Of a stretch of DNA of 64,000 nt, positions 9,119 to 16,605 are shown one piece after another. Numbering within the stretch: position 1 is the stretch's first letter; each line of letters starts with the position of its first letter. The stretch covers positions 1,240,001 to 1,304,000 of the forward strand of contig JACKBQ010000002.1 in the NCBI GenBank assembly GCA_020634455.1, given 5' to 3'. The translations under genes and the position numbers were made by a program. This DNA comes from Ardenticatenaceae bacterium (GTDB taxonomy: Bacteria > Chloroflexota > Anaerolineae > Promineifilales > Promineifilaceae). The notes under the pieces are model-generated. The model had not been told where the DNA came from and did no database searches. It saw only the letters and a program-made list of their open reading frames with translations.

Positions 9119-9922
9119 GTGAAGAAGCGTGTGTTTTTTGTTTTGCTTTTGTTTATATTGATGGGGGGGATGGTCGGCTGTGGTCTTTTGCAGGAGCCAG
9201 CAGCGCCAAGCGCCACCATAGAGGCGGTACCACTAGAGGTTGAAGAAGCTGCGGAGTCGGTTGAAGTGGCGGAAGAGCCAACGGCCGTTGCCGAGGAGCC
9301 ACCCGTAGAAGTTGATGCAACTGAGACCGAAGCTGAAGAACCTGCCGCCGAAGAGCCTGCTGCTGAAGCAGCGGCCCCGTCTGGTGGACTGGTCATTTTT
9401 GAGATCAGTCAGGATGCATCGGAAGTGCGCTTTGAGCTGGATGAAGATTTGCGCGGCAACCGCATTACCGTGGTGGGTACCACCAATCAGGTAGCCGGGC
9501 AAATTGCCCTGAATTTTGCAGATTTATCTTCTGCGCAGGTGGGCGAAATTCAGATCAACGCTCGCACATTGGCGACGGACAATAATTTCCGTAACCGAGC
9601 TATCCAGAACGAGATTTTGCAGACGGGCAGCTACGAGTTTATTAGCTTTGTGCCAACGGCCGTTTCTGGCCTGCCTGAATCGGTAAATGTGGGTCAATTT
9701 ATCCAATTCACCATCGAAGGGGAGCTGACGATTCGGGATGTGACAGAAAGTGTGACGTTTGAGGTGACGGCAACGGCCGTTACCGAAACAGCCATCCAGG
9801 GCACCGCCACCGCCACCGTCCTGCGCGATGCTTACGGCCTCAACATTCCAGAGGTCCCCAACGTGGCCAATGTAGAAAATGAAGTCGATTTAATCATCAA
9901 CTTTGTGGCTAACGGCTCCTAA
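9119..9922 (+). CDS. YceI-family lipoprotein
   Basis: A 267-residue lipoprotein. The N-terminus MKKRVFFVLLLFILM leads to the lipobox MVGC, then a low-complexity Glu/Ala/Pro spacer of about 65 residues that should hold the domain away from the membrane. The C-terminal part is a YceI-like lipocalin-type beta-barrel: FEISQDASEVRFELDE, then NRAIQNEILQTGSYEFISF and the typical GELTIRDVTESVTFEV. YceI proteins bind amphiphilic or isoprenoid ligands; the ligand here is unknown. GTG 9119 is chosen over ATG 9107 and GTG 9089 because GGAGG (9109-9113) is five bases upstream and the signal peptide then has normal length. The flanking genes are unrelated. Confidence 0.88.
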   Translation: MKKRVFFVLLLFILMGGMVGCGLLQEPAAPSATIEAVPLEVEEAAESVEVAEEPTAVAEEPPVEVDATETEAEEPAAEEPAAEAAAPSGGLVIFEISQDASEVRFELDEDLRGNRITVVGTTNQVAGQIALNFADLSSAQVGEIQINARTLATDNNFRNRAIQNEILQTGSYEFISFVPTAVSGLPESVNVGQFIQFTIEGELTIRDVTESVTFEVTATAVTETAIQGTATATVLRDAYGLNIPEVPNVANVENEVDLIINFVANGS

Positions 9923-9930
9923 AAAAACCG

Positions 9931-10001
9931 AGGAGTGAGCATGCTTACATGCGAACGGCTGGTGCAGTGCCCGTTACGCATCTGAGGATGCTCTACTCCT
10001 C
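9931..10001. repeat. Intergenic hairpin, gaggagtgagcat family, copy 1
   Basis: Arms GAGGAGTGAGCAT and ATGCTCTACTCCTC enclose an inner inverted pair around GCGAACGG/CCGTTACGC. It lies just after the YceI stop. A clearly homologous copy is at 32411-32484. Termination or mRNA 3'-end protection is possible. Confidence 0.65.
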
Positions 10002-10006
10002 ATAAA

Positions 10007-10068
10007 ATGGAGATTAGAGATTGGAGATTTTTTGGACCAATCTCTAATCTCCAATTCTCCAATCTCCC
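10007..10068. repeat. Intergenic hairpin repeat, ggagattagagattgg family
   Basis: GGAGATTAGAGATTGGAGAT is followed by a short loop and the complementary series CAATCTCTAATCTCCAATTC and further units. It fills the convergent space between the YceI gene and the radical SAM gene. A relative lies at 22957-23025. Confidence 0.65.
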
Positions 10069-10074
10069 CTTGCT

Positions 10075-11673
10075 TTAATCGCCCGACGGTTTGGAATAAT
10101 CGAGGCCAAGCAGTTCGGCCCCCTCAGAAATGGTGCCTTTGTGGGTGGTTTGGTTGAACGTCACCAGGCGCTTGGTCATCCAGGCGATGAGCGGCTTGAG
10201 CGGCGAGTGGATGAGCCGCATTTTGAGCGCCCCTTCCCAGTAATATTTGAAATATTGGTTGCGCCAGCGCCAGCGGAGAAGGTTGTAATACGGCCGTAAC
10301 AGCCAATGCCCCTGTGACCGCCCCACAAACAAAATATCGTTAATGTCGCACATCACCTGCGCTTCGTCATCGCTCATCCAGGGGGTGTTGCCCCGATTGA
10401 GGTCCATCTCTACCCAGCCTTCCTGGTTGGCTGGTGGGATGTAGCCCATTTCCAGTGCCTTGCCCCACAAGGGCGTGCCGGGGTAAGGCATGTAGACGCA
10501 GACCGAGCAGCGCACTTTTTCGCTCATTGCCGACAGCGCTTCGATGGTGTCGAACGTTTCTTTCGTTTCGTGCGGCTGCTCTTCCGGCATCCCCACAATG
10601 AAGGAGCAGTTGGCCTCGATGTGTGGCGCATATTGCACCAGATTGCCAATGCCCCACAAAATTTGCTCCGCGTCCTGGTCCTTGGTCATCCGGTCTAGCA
10701 CCTCTTGCGAGGCCGACTCCACGCCGATGTTGACCCATTGGCAGCCGGTGTTGTTCATCCACTGCACAAATTCTGGCTTGAGGAGCTGCACCCGCACCTG
10801 CCCGCTCCAGGGCATCCCGATTTTTTCCACCAGCCGCTGCATCGGTTTGATACGGCCGAATAAATAATCATCCGCATAATCAATAGCATCCACCTGATAA
10901 TTGTCCTTCAGCCATTGAATCTGGTTGATGATGAATTCGTCGGAATGCTGCCGCCAGGTGCGCTTCATGACCACTTCGTTGTAGCAGAAGCCGCAGCGGA
11001 AGGGGCAGCCGCGCGAAATGTAGACGGGGATGGCCCGCTGGTACGGCCCACTGGGGATGAGATACGCTTCCACGTCGGCCAGCAAATCCCAGCGTGGGTA
11101 ATATTTGTCGAGGTCCTGGATGAACGGCCGTTCCCTAAAAAACATCGGAAAGCCATCACCCTCTCGCTTGTACGCCAGCCCCGGCACGGTAGACCAGTCG
11201 CGCGGCCGCACGCGCCCCGCCAGCAGCAAGGCAAACTCCTGTGCCGTCTCCTCGCCCTCGTTGACGATGACAAAATCAACGTACTCTTCCTTGAGCACGT
11301 CGGTGGGCATGATGGTGGCGTGCACGCCGCCCCACACCACGGGGATGCCCAGGTCGTGCACCCGCTTGGACGCCTCGATGGTGGGTTTGAGCTGTGGCCC
11401 GGTAATGGTGCTGAATCCGACGAATAACGGCCGTTCCTCAGCCACCTGCGCCACAAATTCCTCTAAATATTCCTCGGTCTCATGAAACAAACGACAGCTA
11501 AAGCCCACCTTCTCCAGCGCATCGGCCACGTACATAATGCCAAACGGCGGGTACATGTCCCGGTGGTTGCGGAAATTGATGAGAAAAATCGTGTTGCTGG
11601 CATCGGAGGCTTGCTGGGGCAGGGAGTCAGGGGAAATTTGTACATCATGCAGGGTCAACATCGGTCGGGCCAT
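10075..11673 (-). CDS. B12-binding-domain radical SAM protein
   Basis: A 532-residue enzyme of the BchE/P-methylase-like radical SAM group. Residues of about 30-160 form a cobalamin-binding Rossmann-like domain (MYPPFGIMYVADALEKVGF, VGFSTITGPQ, VWGGVHATIMPTDVL). The radical SAM core starts at YISRGCPFRCGFC, with cluster cysteines 223, 227 and 230 in the CxxxCxxC pattern, followed by a TIM-barrel part (IGVESASQEVLDRMTKDQ) and a C-terminal extension. Such enzymes methylate or rearrange unreactive carbons; the substrate cannot be told from sequence. ATG 11673 has AGAGGAAAAG shortly upstream. There is no operon partner, so context gives no hint. Confidence 0.88.
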   Translation of the reverse strand: MARPMLTLHDVQISPDSLPQQASDASNTIFLINFRNHRDMYPPFGIMYVADALEKVGFSCRLFHETEEYLEEFVAQVAEERPLFVGFSTITGPQLKPTIEASKRVHDLGIPVVWGGVHATIMPTDVLKEEYVDFVIVNEGEETAQEFALLLAGRVRPRDWSTVPGLAYKREGDGFPMFFRERPFIQDLDKYYPRWDLLADVEAYLIPSGPYQRAIPVYISRGCPFRCGFCYNEVVMKRTWRQHSDEFIINQIQWLKDNYQVDAIDYADDYLFGRIKPMQRLVEKIGMPWSGQVRVQLLKPEFVQWMNNTGCQWVNIGVESASQEVLDRMTKDQDAEQILWGIGNLVQYAPHIEANCSFIVGMPEEQPHETKETFDTIEALSAMSEKVRCSVCVYMPYPGTPLWGKALEMGYIPPANQEGWVEMDLNRGNTPWMSDDEAQVMCDINDILFVGRSQGHWLLRPYYNLLRWRWRNQYFKYYWEGALKMRLIHSPLKPLIAWMTKRLVTFNQTTHKGTISEGAELLGLDYSKPSGD

Positions 11674-11751
11674 TTTAACTTTTCCTCTTCCAAATCAAGT
11701 TGCTGAATCTGTTTCTATCTTACTCAATTTTGGCAAAATGGCACTATTTAG

Positions 11752-11778
11752 CCGTTCGAGATGTTAGGTCTCGAACGG
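11752..11778 (-). terminator. 10-bp perfect hairpin behind the lipoprotein gene
   Basis: CCGTTCGAGA (11752-11761) and TCTCGAACGG (11769-11778) pair perfectly around a seven-base loop, just downstream of the minus-strand stop at 11790. There is no strong T-run, so it may be a factor-assisted terminator or a binding site. Confidence 0.4.
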
Positions 11779-11789
11779 CAGTGACCTAT

Positions 11790-12833
11790 TTAATCTTCCA
11801 GGTGGACAGCCTGCGTAAAGGGAAACCAGCCCCACCAGTCGGGCAATGGCTCATCAGTTTCGCCAATGATGGGAACCACCGCGATCTGGAATTCTTGAGC
11901 ATCGCCAAATGAGTCGGTATCTATTGTAATGATAGTTGTTTCCTCAGAAAGACGCAGCGGTACATTCCACACCTCGCCCGGCATGTTGATGACCCGGCTG
12001 CGCTCCACAATGGGCACTAGCTGGACTAGCTGGTCACCCACTGGGTCACAGGTTTGAAACAGCAAATAGAGCACGGTTCCCCGCTTTTGGGTGCCGGGTA
12101 TTCGCAATGATTCGGGAACGGCCGTAGGATTTTCCGTCAATATTCTGGCAAAATCACATCCAGGGAAAACCCTGTTCTGTGACGGAGCCAGGACAAATTG
12201 GGTAGGTAATGGTGGCCGTTTATCTACCCAAAACCATGCCATAATTGAGGCTACGTTAATACGCATCGGTTCTTTATCCGCCACATATAAAAACGTTAAC
12301 CAATCTCCGCTTACAGCCTCAATTTCATAAGGAACATAGGCCAACGTTTTGGGGGGAAGGGAAACTGACCAGACAGTAGCCTGTGGTGAACAAGCAGTTT
12401 GAAGGCCATTGCGTAAGCAAATAACATTCGTTTCGTGCGGGTTTGTCCCAGGGTTTGCCATTACGCCTTCCAGTTCTACGCTGCCGTCCATTACGTGCAA
12501 AATATGCTCTCCTGTCGTATTGGACAAAGTAGCCTGCATGAAGAAAAACTCTGGATAGGCCAGATCATTGGGTAAGGGGTCAGGCACGGTGGCAATAAAT
12601 GTTTCCAATGCTGTTCGATCTGCTTCCATTAGCTTGGGCAGCATTTCTGCCAACGGTTTAGCCACAATCTCTCCAATCGTGACAGTATCCAAAGTTTCCA
12701 CTATGTTGCTTAATTCCTCATTCTCCAATCTAGAGTCCTCAGTTGTGCAGGCAGTTAAGATGGATAAACAAAAAAATAATAGAGCAAATGCAATTGCTCT
12801 TTGATTAGCATATTGAAGTGAGTTAATTAACAT
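11790..12833 (-). CDS. Hypothetical lipoprotein, 347 aa
   Basis: ATG 12833 begins a lipoprotein signal peptide (MLINSLQYANQR, AIAFALLFFCLSIL, lipobox LTAC). The longer reading back to 12944 would place about 37 unlikely residues before it. The mature part has no domain I recognise. It starts with a helical segment around VETLDTVTIGEIVAKPLAEM, then a mostly beta region with scattered Cys pairs (VICLRNGLQTACS, PGCDFARIL, FQTCDPVG), perhaps disulphides outside the membrane. It stands alone on the minus strand, with a structured intergenic element upstream and a hairpin downstream. The only ACGGCCGT is at about 12119-12126. Confidence 0.7.
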   Translation of the reverse strand: MLINSLQYANQRAIAFALLFFCLSILTACTTEDSRLENEELSNIVETLDTVTIGEIVAKPLAEMLPKLMEADRTALETFIATVPDPLPNDLAYPEFFFMQATLSNTTGEHILHVMDGSVELEGVMANPGTNPHETNVICLRNGLQTACSPQATVWSVSLPPKTLAYVPYEIEAVSGDWLTFLYVADKEPMRINVASIMAWFWVDKRPPLPTQFVLAPSQNRVFPGCDFARILTENPTAVPESLRIPGTQKRGTVLYLLFQTCDPVGDQLVQLVPIVERSRVINMPGEVWNVPLRLSEETTIITIDTDSFGDAQEFQIAVVPIIGETDEPLPDWWGWFPFTQAVHLED

Positions 12834-12879
12834 GTTGTGTTTAATATCTAAGAAAAGAATTTTATAAATCAGCCATAGA

Positions 12880-13014
12880 AATGGAGGCTTAGTGCCCATT
12901 CGCAAATAAAATATGGAATTGGCGAATGGGCTTAAAGTAGCCAATCGGTACGAAACCGCTATGTTAATTCCGACCGGCTACTTAGCCTTGGGAATCTCAA
13001 CCAAAGCCTCCATT
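12880..13014. other. Cloverleaf-like structured intergenic element
   Basis: Three nested inverted repeats fit one folded shape. The outer stem is AATGGAGGCTT (12880-12890) with AAGCCTCCATT (13004-13014), 11 bp. Inside are hairpin one, GCCCATTCGC (12894-12903) with GCGAATGGGC (12922-12931), 10 bp, and hairpin two, AGTAGCC (12936-12942) with GGCTACT (12976-12982), continued by TCGG/CCGA. It lies between two minus-strand genes. It could be a structured RNA, a leader of the lipoprotein gene, or a small non-autonomous mobile element. Confidence 0.6.
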
Positions 13015-13080
13015 CGACTGTCAAATTCAAAGGTGGGAGAAATTCATTCCTAAAGGGCTAGGACTCTGAAATTCAATGCC

Positions 13081-13701
13081 TTAAGGCGTAGTGTAAACCC
13101 AATCAATGCAACCTGGGCAATTTGCCGCATAAGGTGGGGTATTGTCAGTGTCGAAGGAATGACCAGAGACAATATACCATTGTTTGCCGTGAGAAGATGT
13201 GAAGTTGGGCGATTGGCATGTTTTTGATTCGGCATTAGTTTTTTCAACTTTTGCACATGGATATAATACGTAGTTAAAAACTTGATTCCCACCGAGTTGA
13301 TTGCCGTCTATTAGAGTGGCGTGTGCTTCCGTGCGGTAAGTTCCTGTGCCCGCAATGCGTCTGGTGCGAGCAAAGCAATGATAAACATAGCTACCATTTG
13401 CCGCAGCGCCAGCGCAGTTGGAATATTCAACCGTTTGGCCGTTTACGGTTTGGGTTGCGCTATCTGGGCTATTCACGTCGGCAATGGCGTTGGTGTAGCT
13501 TTGGGTGACGACCGTTTCAATTGTGCCACCGTTGGAGACGGTTGTAACTTTTCTTAGCCCGGTGGGCCGAAAGGGAACTTCGCCTTTGGCAAAGGTTGTG
13601 GAGGCTGTCATCCCTAAAATCAATAGCGACAGTAACCCGAACAAGATTGAAAAACGTTTTCTGTTCATTTGTGACAAGATTGAAAAACGTTTTCTGTTCA
13701 T
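13081..13701 (-). CDS. Secreted cysteine-containing hypothetical protein, 206 aa
   Basis: A basic N-terminus and hydrophobic core (ILFGLLSLLILGMTASTTFA) form a Sec signal peptide, likely cleaved after TTFA. The mature protein has paired cysteines (SNCAGAA, VYHCFARTR, LYPCAKVE, KTCQSP, NCPGCIDW) and no recognised domain. The 5' end is a perfect 33-bp tandem duplication, so the protein starts MNRKRFSILSQ followed by MNRKRFSILF. The first ATG (13701) is chosen because AAGGAG lies nine to ten bases upstream, while the second (13668) is preceded only by repeat. Neighbouring genes are unrelated. No ACGGCCGT site is present. Confidence 0.7.
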   Translation of the reverse strand: MNRKRFSILSQMNRKRFSILFGLLSLLILGMTASTTFAKGEVPFRPTGLRKVTTVSNGGTIETVVTQSYTNAIADVNSPDSATQTVNGQTVEYSNCAGAAANGSYVYHCFARTRRIAGTGTYRTEAHATLIDGNQLGGNQVFNYVLYPCAKVEKTNAESKTCQSPNFTSSHGKQWYIVSGHSFDTDNTPPYAANCPGCIDWVYTTP

Positions 13702-13706
13702 TTGTG
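13641..13706. repeat. Perfect 33-bp tandem duplication over a start codon
   Basis: 13641-13673 and 13674-13706 are identical. The unit is 11 codons long, so the frame is kept and start codon plus first codons are doubled in the secreted-protein gene. Confidence 0.95.
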
Positions 13707-13801
13707 TTTTCTCCTTAACGACGAACCTGTTTTTATGCCCCTCAATTTTGCAGAGACGGTTGAAGTTTAGAGAAATTTGGGCTGTGAAAAAACGTTTTTG
13801 G

Positions 13802-13830
13802 GTACAGTTTTTCCTGTACTTGAGGTACAG
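13802..13830. terminator. Alternative hairpins after the LuxR-type gene
   Basis: GTACAG (13802-13807), CTGTAC (13814-13819) and GTACAG (13825-13830) can form two mutually exclusive stems. They lie directly downstream of the regulator's minus-strand stop. No long T-run follows, so termination is only a suggestion. Confidence 0.35.
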
Positions 13831-13835
13831 GTCAC

Positions 13836-14483
13836 TTAAGGAATATCCCCCAAACCATGTTGCCAGGCCCAGCTAATGGCTTGCGCTCTGGAACTGATTT
13901 CCAGCTTATGGTAAATATTTCCGGTATGAAATTTGACGGTGCGTTCAGTGATATTCAAGAGTTCGGCAATCTGGGCATTGCTCCAGCCACGGGCAAGTAG
14001 CTTTAACAATTCAACTTCTCGCTGAGTCAGGCCGGTTTTTAGGGCTAAATTGTTTGTGTGCGGCTCGTTTTCCAGGAGTTTTTGCAAAATGGGTTGGCTG
14101 AACCACAGTTTGCCCTGGGCGACGGTGTGGAGGGCGCTCAGGATATGCTTTTTCGTTTCATTTTGCAGGATGCAGCCTTTGGCTCCTTCGGCAACCAACC
14201 TGTGTTTCAGGGCGTTTGAGATACTCTGAGAGATAGCTAACACTTGAGTTTGCGGGCAAAATTGCTGCAAGCTGGCCATTACCTCTGGTAAGGAGAGTTC
14301 TGAAATGTCCAGGCTTAAAAGCAGCACCTCTGGCTGGTGGGTTTGGCTTAAGGACAAGGCATTGCTGACTGCACTGGTTTCACCAACACAGTCAAAGCCG
14401 TGCTGTTCGTCCAGGATGGAGCGAATGCCTTCACGGATCATGGGGACATCATCTACTATCAACACGCGAATGGTTTTGCGCAT
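13836..14483 (-). CDS. LuxR/NarL-type response regulator with atypical receiver
   Basis: The 215-residue product has an N-terminal receiver (VLIVDDVPMIREGIRSIL) and a C-terminal LuxR-type HTH (LTQREVELLKLLARGWSNAQIAELLNI, then TERTVKFHTGNIYHKL). The acidic pocket DD is present, but the usual acceptor position reads LLLSLDISEL, so Ser may sit where Asp is expected; phosphorylation is therefore doubtful. It follows the ABC-2 permease gene by about 40 bases on the same strand and may be co-transcribed with the exporter. Its ribosome binding site AGGAGG lies in the loop of a 9-bp inverted repeat immediately before ATG 14483, which could affect translation. Confidence 0.88.
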   Translation of the reverse strand: MRKTIRVLIVDDVPMIREGIRSILDEQHGFDCVGETSAVSNALSLSQTHQPEVLLLSLDISELSLPEVMASLQQFCPQTQVLAISQSISNALKHRLVAEGAKGCILQNETKKHILSALHTVAQGKLWFSQPILQKLLENEPHTNNLALKTGLTQREVELLKLLARGWSNAQIAELLNITERTVKFHTGNIYHKLEISSRAQAISWAWQHGLGDIP

Positions 14484-14512
14484 AATAAAGTGACCCTCCT
14501 GAAACTTTATTA
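14483..14512 (-). promoter_or_regulatory. Inverted repeat displaying the LuxR-gene RBS in its loop
   Basis: TAATAAAGT (14483-14491) and ACTTTATTA (14504-14512) pair perfectly and leave AGGAGG in the 12-base loop. The repeat touches the first base of the ATG codon. Confidence 0.45.
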
Positions 14513-14524
14513 CGGTGATATTAG

Positions 14525-15325
14525 CTAATAGTGGGCCAATTCGCCAGATTGTTTGAGGTGGCGGATGGCGTAGCGTAGGGCGAAATAGGAGAGGGGGAGA
14601 AGTACGGCCGTAAATCCCCCCAACACCAGCAAATCCCCACCAACTTCGGCCACCGTCTCGCCGCGCATGAGCGCCCCGCGCAAGGCCCGCAGCGCGTAGG
14701 TGAACGGCAGCGCATAGCTGATGATCCGCAGCCAGCCGGGCAGCAGCTCCACCGGAAAAAAGACGCCGCTAAACACATAGGCCACCGAGTTGATGAACCA
14801 GTTCATCGGATCGCCCCGCTTAAACACAATGACAAACGCCGCCGAAAAGATGCCGTAGCTTACCAGACTGGACAGCGAGACGAGCAGGACGAGTACGGCC
14901 GTTCCCCAATTGGCATTCGAGAAATCTGCGCCAACGGCCGTTCCCACCCCCAGCTGAATTAGCACCAGCAGCACTCCTTCCAGCAGCATCCACGACGAAG
15001 GCCCCAGCAGCGCCAGCGTCACCGGTGTCGCCGTCACCAGCAGCGGTTCGATGGTGCCTTGCAGCATCTCCTCGCGCAGATTGGCGGAAAAAGCGTGGCT
15101 ACTCAGCTCCAAAAATTTGGAAAACGCCCCGCCGATGATCAAAAAGGTGAAATACGTGCCCCCCTCAACCTGCCCAGCGCCCCCGCGCTGCAAAAGCTGG
15201 TCTAAAAAGAAAAAGAGCAGCACGGAGATAATCATCCCCAGATAGCGGGTGACAAAGTTCAGCTTATACGCCCAGGCCAGGCGGAAGTTGTGGGTGATGA
15301 GGGCGAGTAGTTTGGCTGCGGTCAT
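14525..15325 (-). CDS. ABC-2 type exporter permease
   Basis: A 266-residue integral membrane protein with about six hydrophobic segments (YLGMIISVLLFFFLDQLL, TYFTFLIIGGAFSKFLEL, LLEGVLLVLIQLGVGTAV, AVLVLLVSLSSLVSYGIF, NSVAYVFSGVFFPVELLP and a C-terminal one). The signature around SGVFFPVELLPGWLRIISYALPFTYALRALRG is typical for DrrB-like ABC-2 permeases that move drugs, lipids or polysaccharide out. It pairs with the ATPase gene immediately upstream (15366-16370) and is followed by the LuxR-type regulator. The substrate is unknown. ATG 15325 abuts an intergenic hairpin repeat. Confidence 0.9.
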   Translation of the reverse strand: MTAAKLLALITHNFRLAWAYKLNFVTRYLGMIISVLLFFFLDQLLQRGGAGQVEGGTYFTFLIIGGAFSKFLELSSHAFSANLREEMLQGTIEPLLVTATPVTLALLGPSSWMLLEGVLLVLIQLGVGTAVGADFSNANWGTAVLVLLVSLSSLVSYGIFSAAFVIVFKRGDPMNWFINSVAYVFSGVFFPVELLPGWLRIISYALPFTYALRALRGALMRGETVAEVGGDLLVLGGFTAVLLPLSYFALRYAIRHLKQSGELAHY

Positions 15326-15333
15326 GATTTTTT

Positions 15334-15404
15334 AACCGCAGAGGGCGCGGAGAGCGCAGAGATTTTTAACTGTTTTTCTCTGCGTCCTCCGCGTGCTCTG
15401 CGGT
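15334..15404. repeat. Hairpin repeat, ccgcagaggacgcggag family, overlapping a gene end
   Basis: AACCGCAGAGGGCGCGGAG and onward pairs with CTCTGCGTCCTCCGCGTGCT and onward. The left arm lies between the permease start and the ATPase stop; the right arm codes the last residues of the ATPase (TAEHAEDAEKNS). Related arms lie at 16373-16403, 16570-16605, 17838-17866, 24722-24753, 57569-57593 and 60191-60262. Confidence 0.75.
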
Positions 15405-16370
15405 GAGTTCTCCTCTACTAAAATGGGCCACGATGCGGCGCAGGGATTCGTCGTCGGCGCGGTGGTAGGATTCGAGACGGCCGTTTCCCCCCTCAATCAC
15501 TTCTAACACCCCAAACCAAACCCGCTCGTCCGCCAGGGCAAGGTCAAACGTCGTCTGCGTCGCGCCGCGTGAGATTTCCGTCACGGATTCCACGCCCTCC
15601 AGTGCCTGCCAGCTTTGGGTTAACGCCTCAGGATTGCCCTCGACGACCAATCGGAACAGGGCGCGGCGGGGCAGTTTTGCCCCCAGTTCGGCAGGCGTGC
15701 CCACTGCCTGGACCGTGCCATTGGCCAGAATAATCACCCGGTCGCAAAAATTTTCCATCTCGTACAGCTCGTGGCTGATGAACACCACCGTTTTGCCCTG
15801 CCGGTTCACCAATTCATCCCGAATGAGAGCCTTCACGAAATCGCTGGTTTGCACGTCCATGCTTTTGGTGGGTTCGTCCAGAAACAAAATCGGCGGGTTG
15901 TGAATGAGGGCACGGGCAATATTCAGCCGCTGCTTTTGCCCGGTGGAAAGCGATTGCGTGGGCGCATCCGCTTTGTGCGTTAAACCAAAGACGTCCAAGA
16001 CTTCGCCAATGCGTTGCCCGATTTGCTCGCGCGGCACGTTTTGCATGGCGGCGTAGAACTGCAAATTTTGGCGGGCGGTGAGACGGCCGTAAAATGATCG
16101 TTCATCCGCGGTCACCAGCCCAATCGAGGCCCGCACCTGCATTTCTTGCCGCACCACGTCGAAATTGTTGACAACGGCCGTTCCCCCCGTGGGAGCCAGC
16201 AAGGTGGTCAACATGCGCACAATCGTGCTTTTGCCCGCCCCATTCGGCCCAAACAGCCCAAACAGTTCGCCCTGGTGTACGGAAAAATTGATATTGGAAA
16301 CGGCCGTCACTGCCTTGCCGAGGCTTTGGTACGTCTTGCTTAAATTGGTTGCTTTAATAATTTCGGCCAT
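15366..16370 (-). CDS. ABC exporter ATP-binding subunit (ABC-2, DrrA-like)
   Basis: The 335-residue ATPase energises the neighbouring ABC-2 permease. It shows Walker A GPNGAGKST, Q-loop region GLVTADERSFYGRLT, signature LSTGQKQRLNIARAL, Walker B PILFLDEPTKSMD and the switch His in VVFISHE. The region after about residue 220 is the usual DrrA-type accessory part. ATG 16370 (MAEIIKATNLSKTYQ) is chosen because the upstream extension to 16469 would be translated from intergenic repeat. The C-terminus is odd: after HFSRGE the last residues LTAEHAEDAEKNS come from an intergenic repeat arm that has moved the stop codon. The repeat-coded tail is unlikely to be catalytic. Confidence 0.92.
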   Translation of the reverse strand: MAEIIKATNLSKTYQSLGKAVTAVSNINFSVHQGELFGLFGPNGAGKSTIVRMLTTLLAPTGGTAVVNNFDVVRQEMQVRASIGLVTADERSFYGRLTARQNLQFYAAMQNVPREQIGQRIGEVLDVFGLTHKADAPTQSLSTGQKQRLNIARALIHNPPILFLDEPTKSMDVQTSDFVKALIRDELVNRQGKTVVFISHELYEMENFCDRVIILANGTVQAVGTPAELGAKLPRRALFRLVVEGNPEALTQSWQALEGVESVTEISRGATQTTFDLALADERVWFGVLEVIEGGNGRLESYHRADDESLRRIVAHFSRGELTAEHAEDAEKNS

Positions 16371-16372
16371 AT

Positions 16373-16605
16373 TTTTACCGCTGAGAGCGCGGAGGGCGCA
16401 GAGTTTTATAAGTTGTTGGCCAGGCGGCGAATGCTTCCCTAATAAATAGTTTTGAGGACAAAAAATCAAAGATTAAAAAGATTTCGCAGATTTTGAGCCT
16501 AAAATCTGTGTAATCTGTGAAATCTGTTGATAAAAATTTTTGCAAACTTTCCCTCTCCTTCATCTCATCCTCCTCCGCGCCCTCCGCGTCCTCTGCGGTA
16601 AAACT
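16373..16605. repeat. Composite nested intergenic repeat
   Basis: Outer arms ACCGCTGAGAGCGCGGAGG (from 16377) and CCTCCGCGTCCTCTGCGGTA (to 16604) are inverted copies of the ccgcagagg family. They enclose a second hairpin of the cagatttcacaga family at 16462-16540 (AAAGATTTCGCAGATTTT with AAAATCTGTGTAATCTGTG). The right outer arm encodes the C-terminus of the nucleotidyltransferase-fold protein. Confidence 0.7.
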
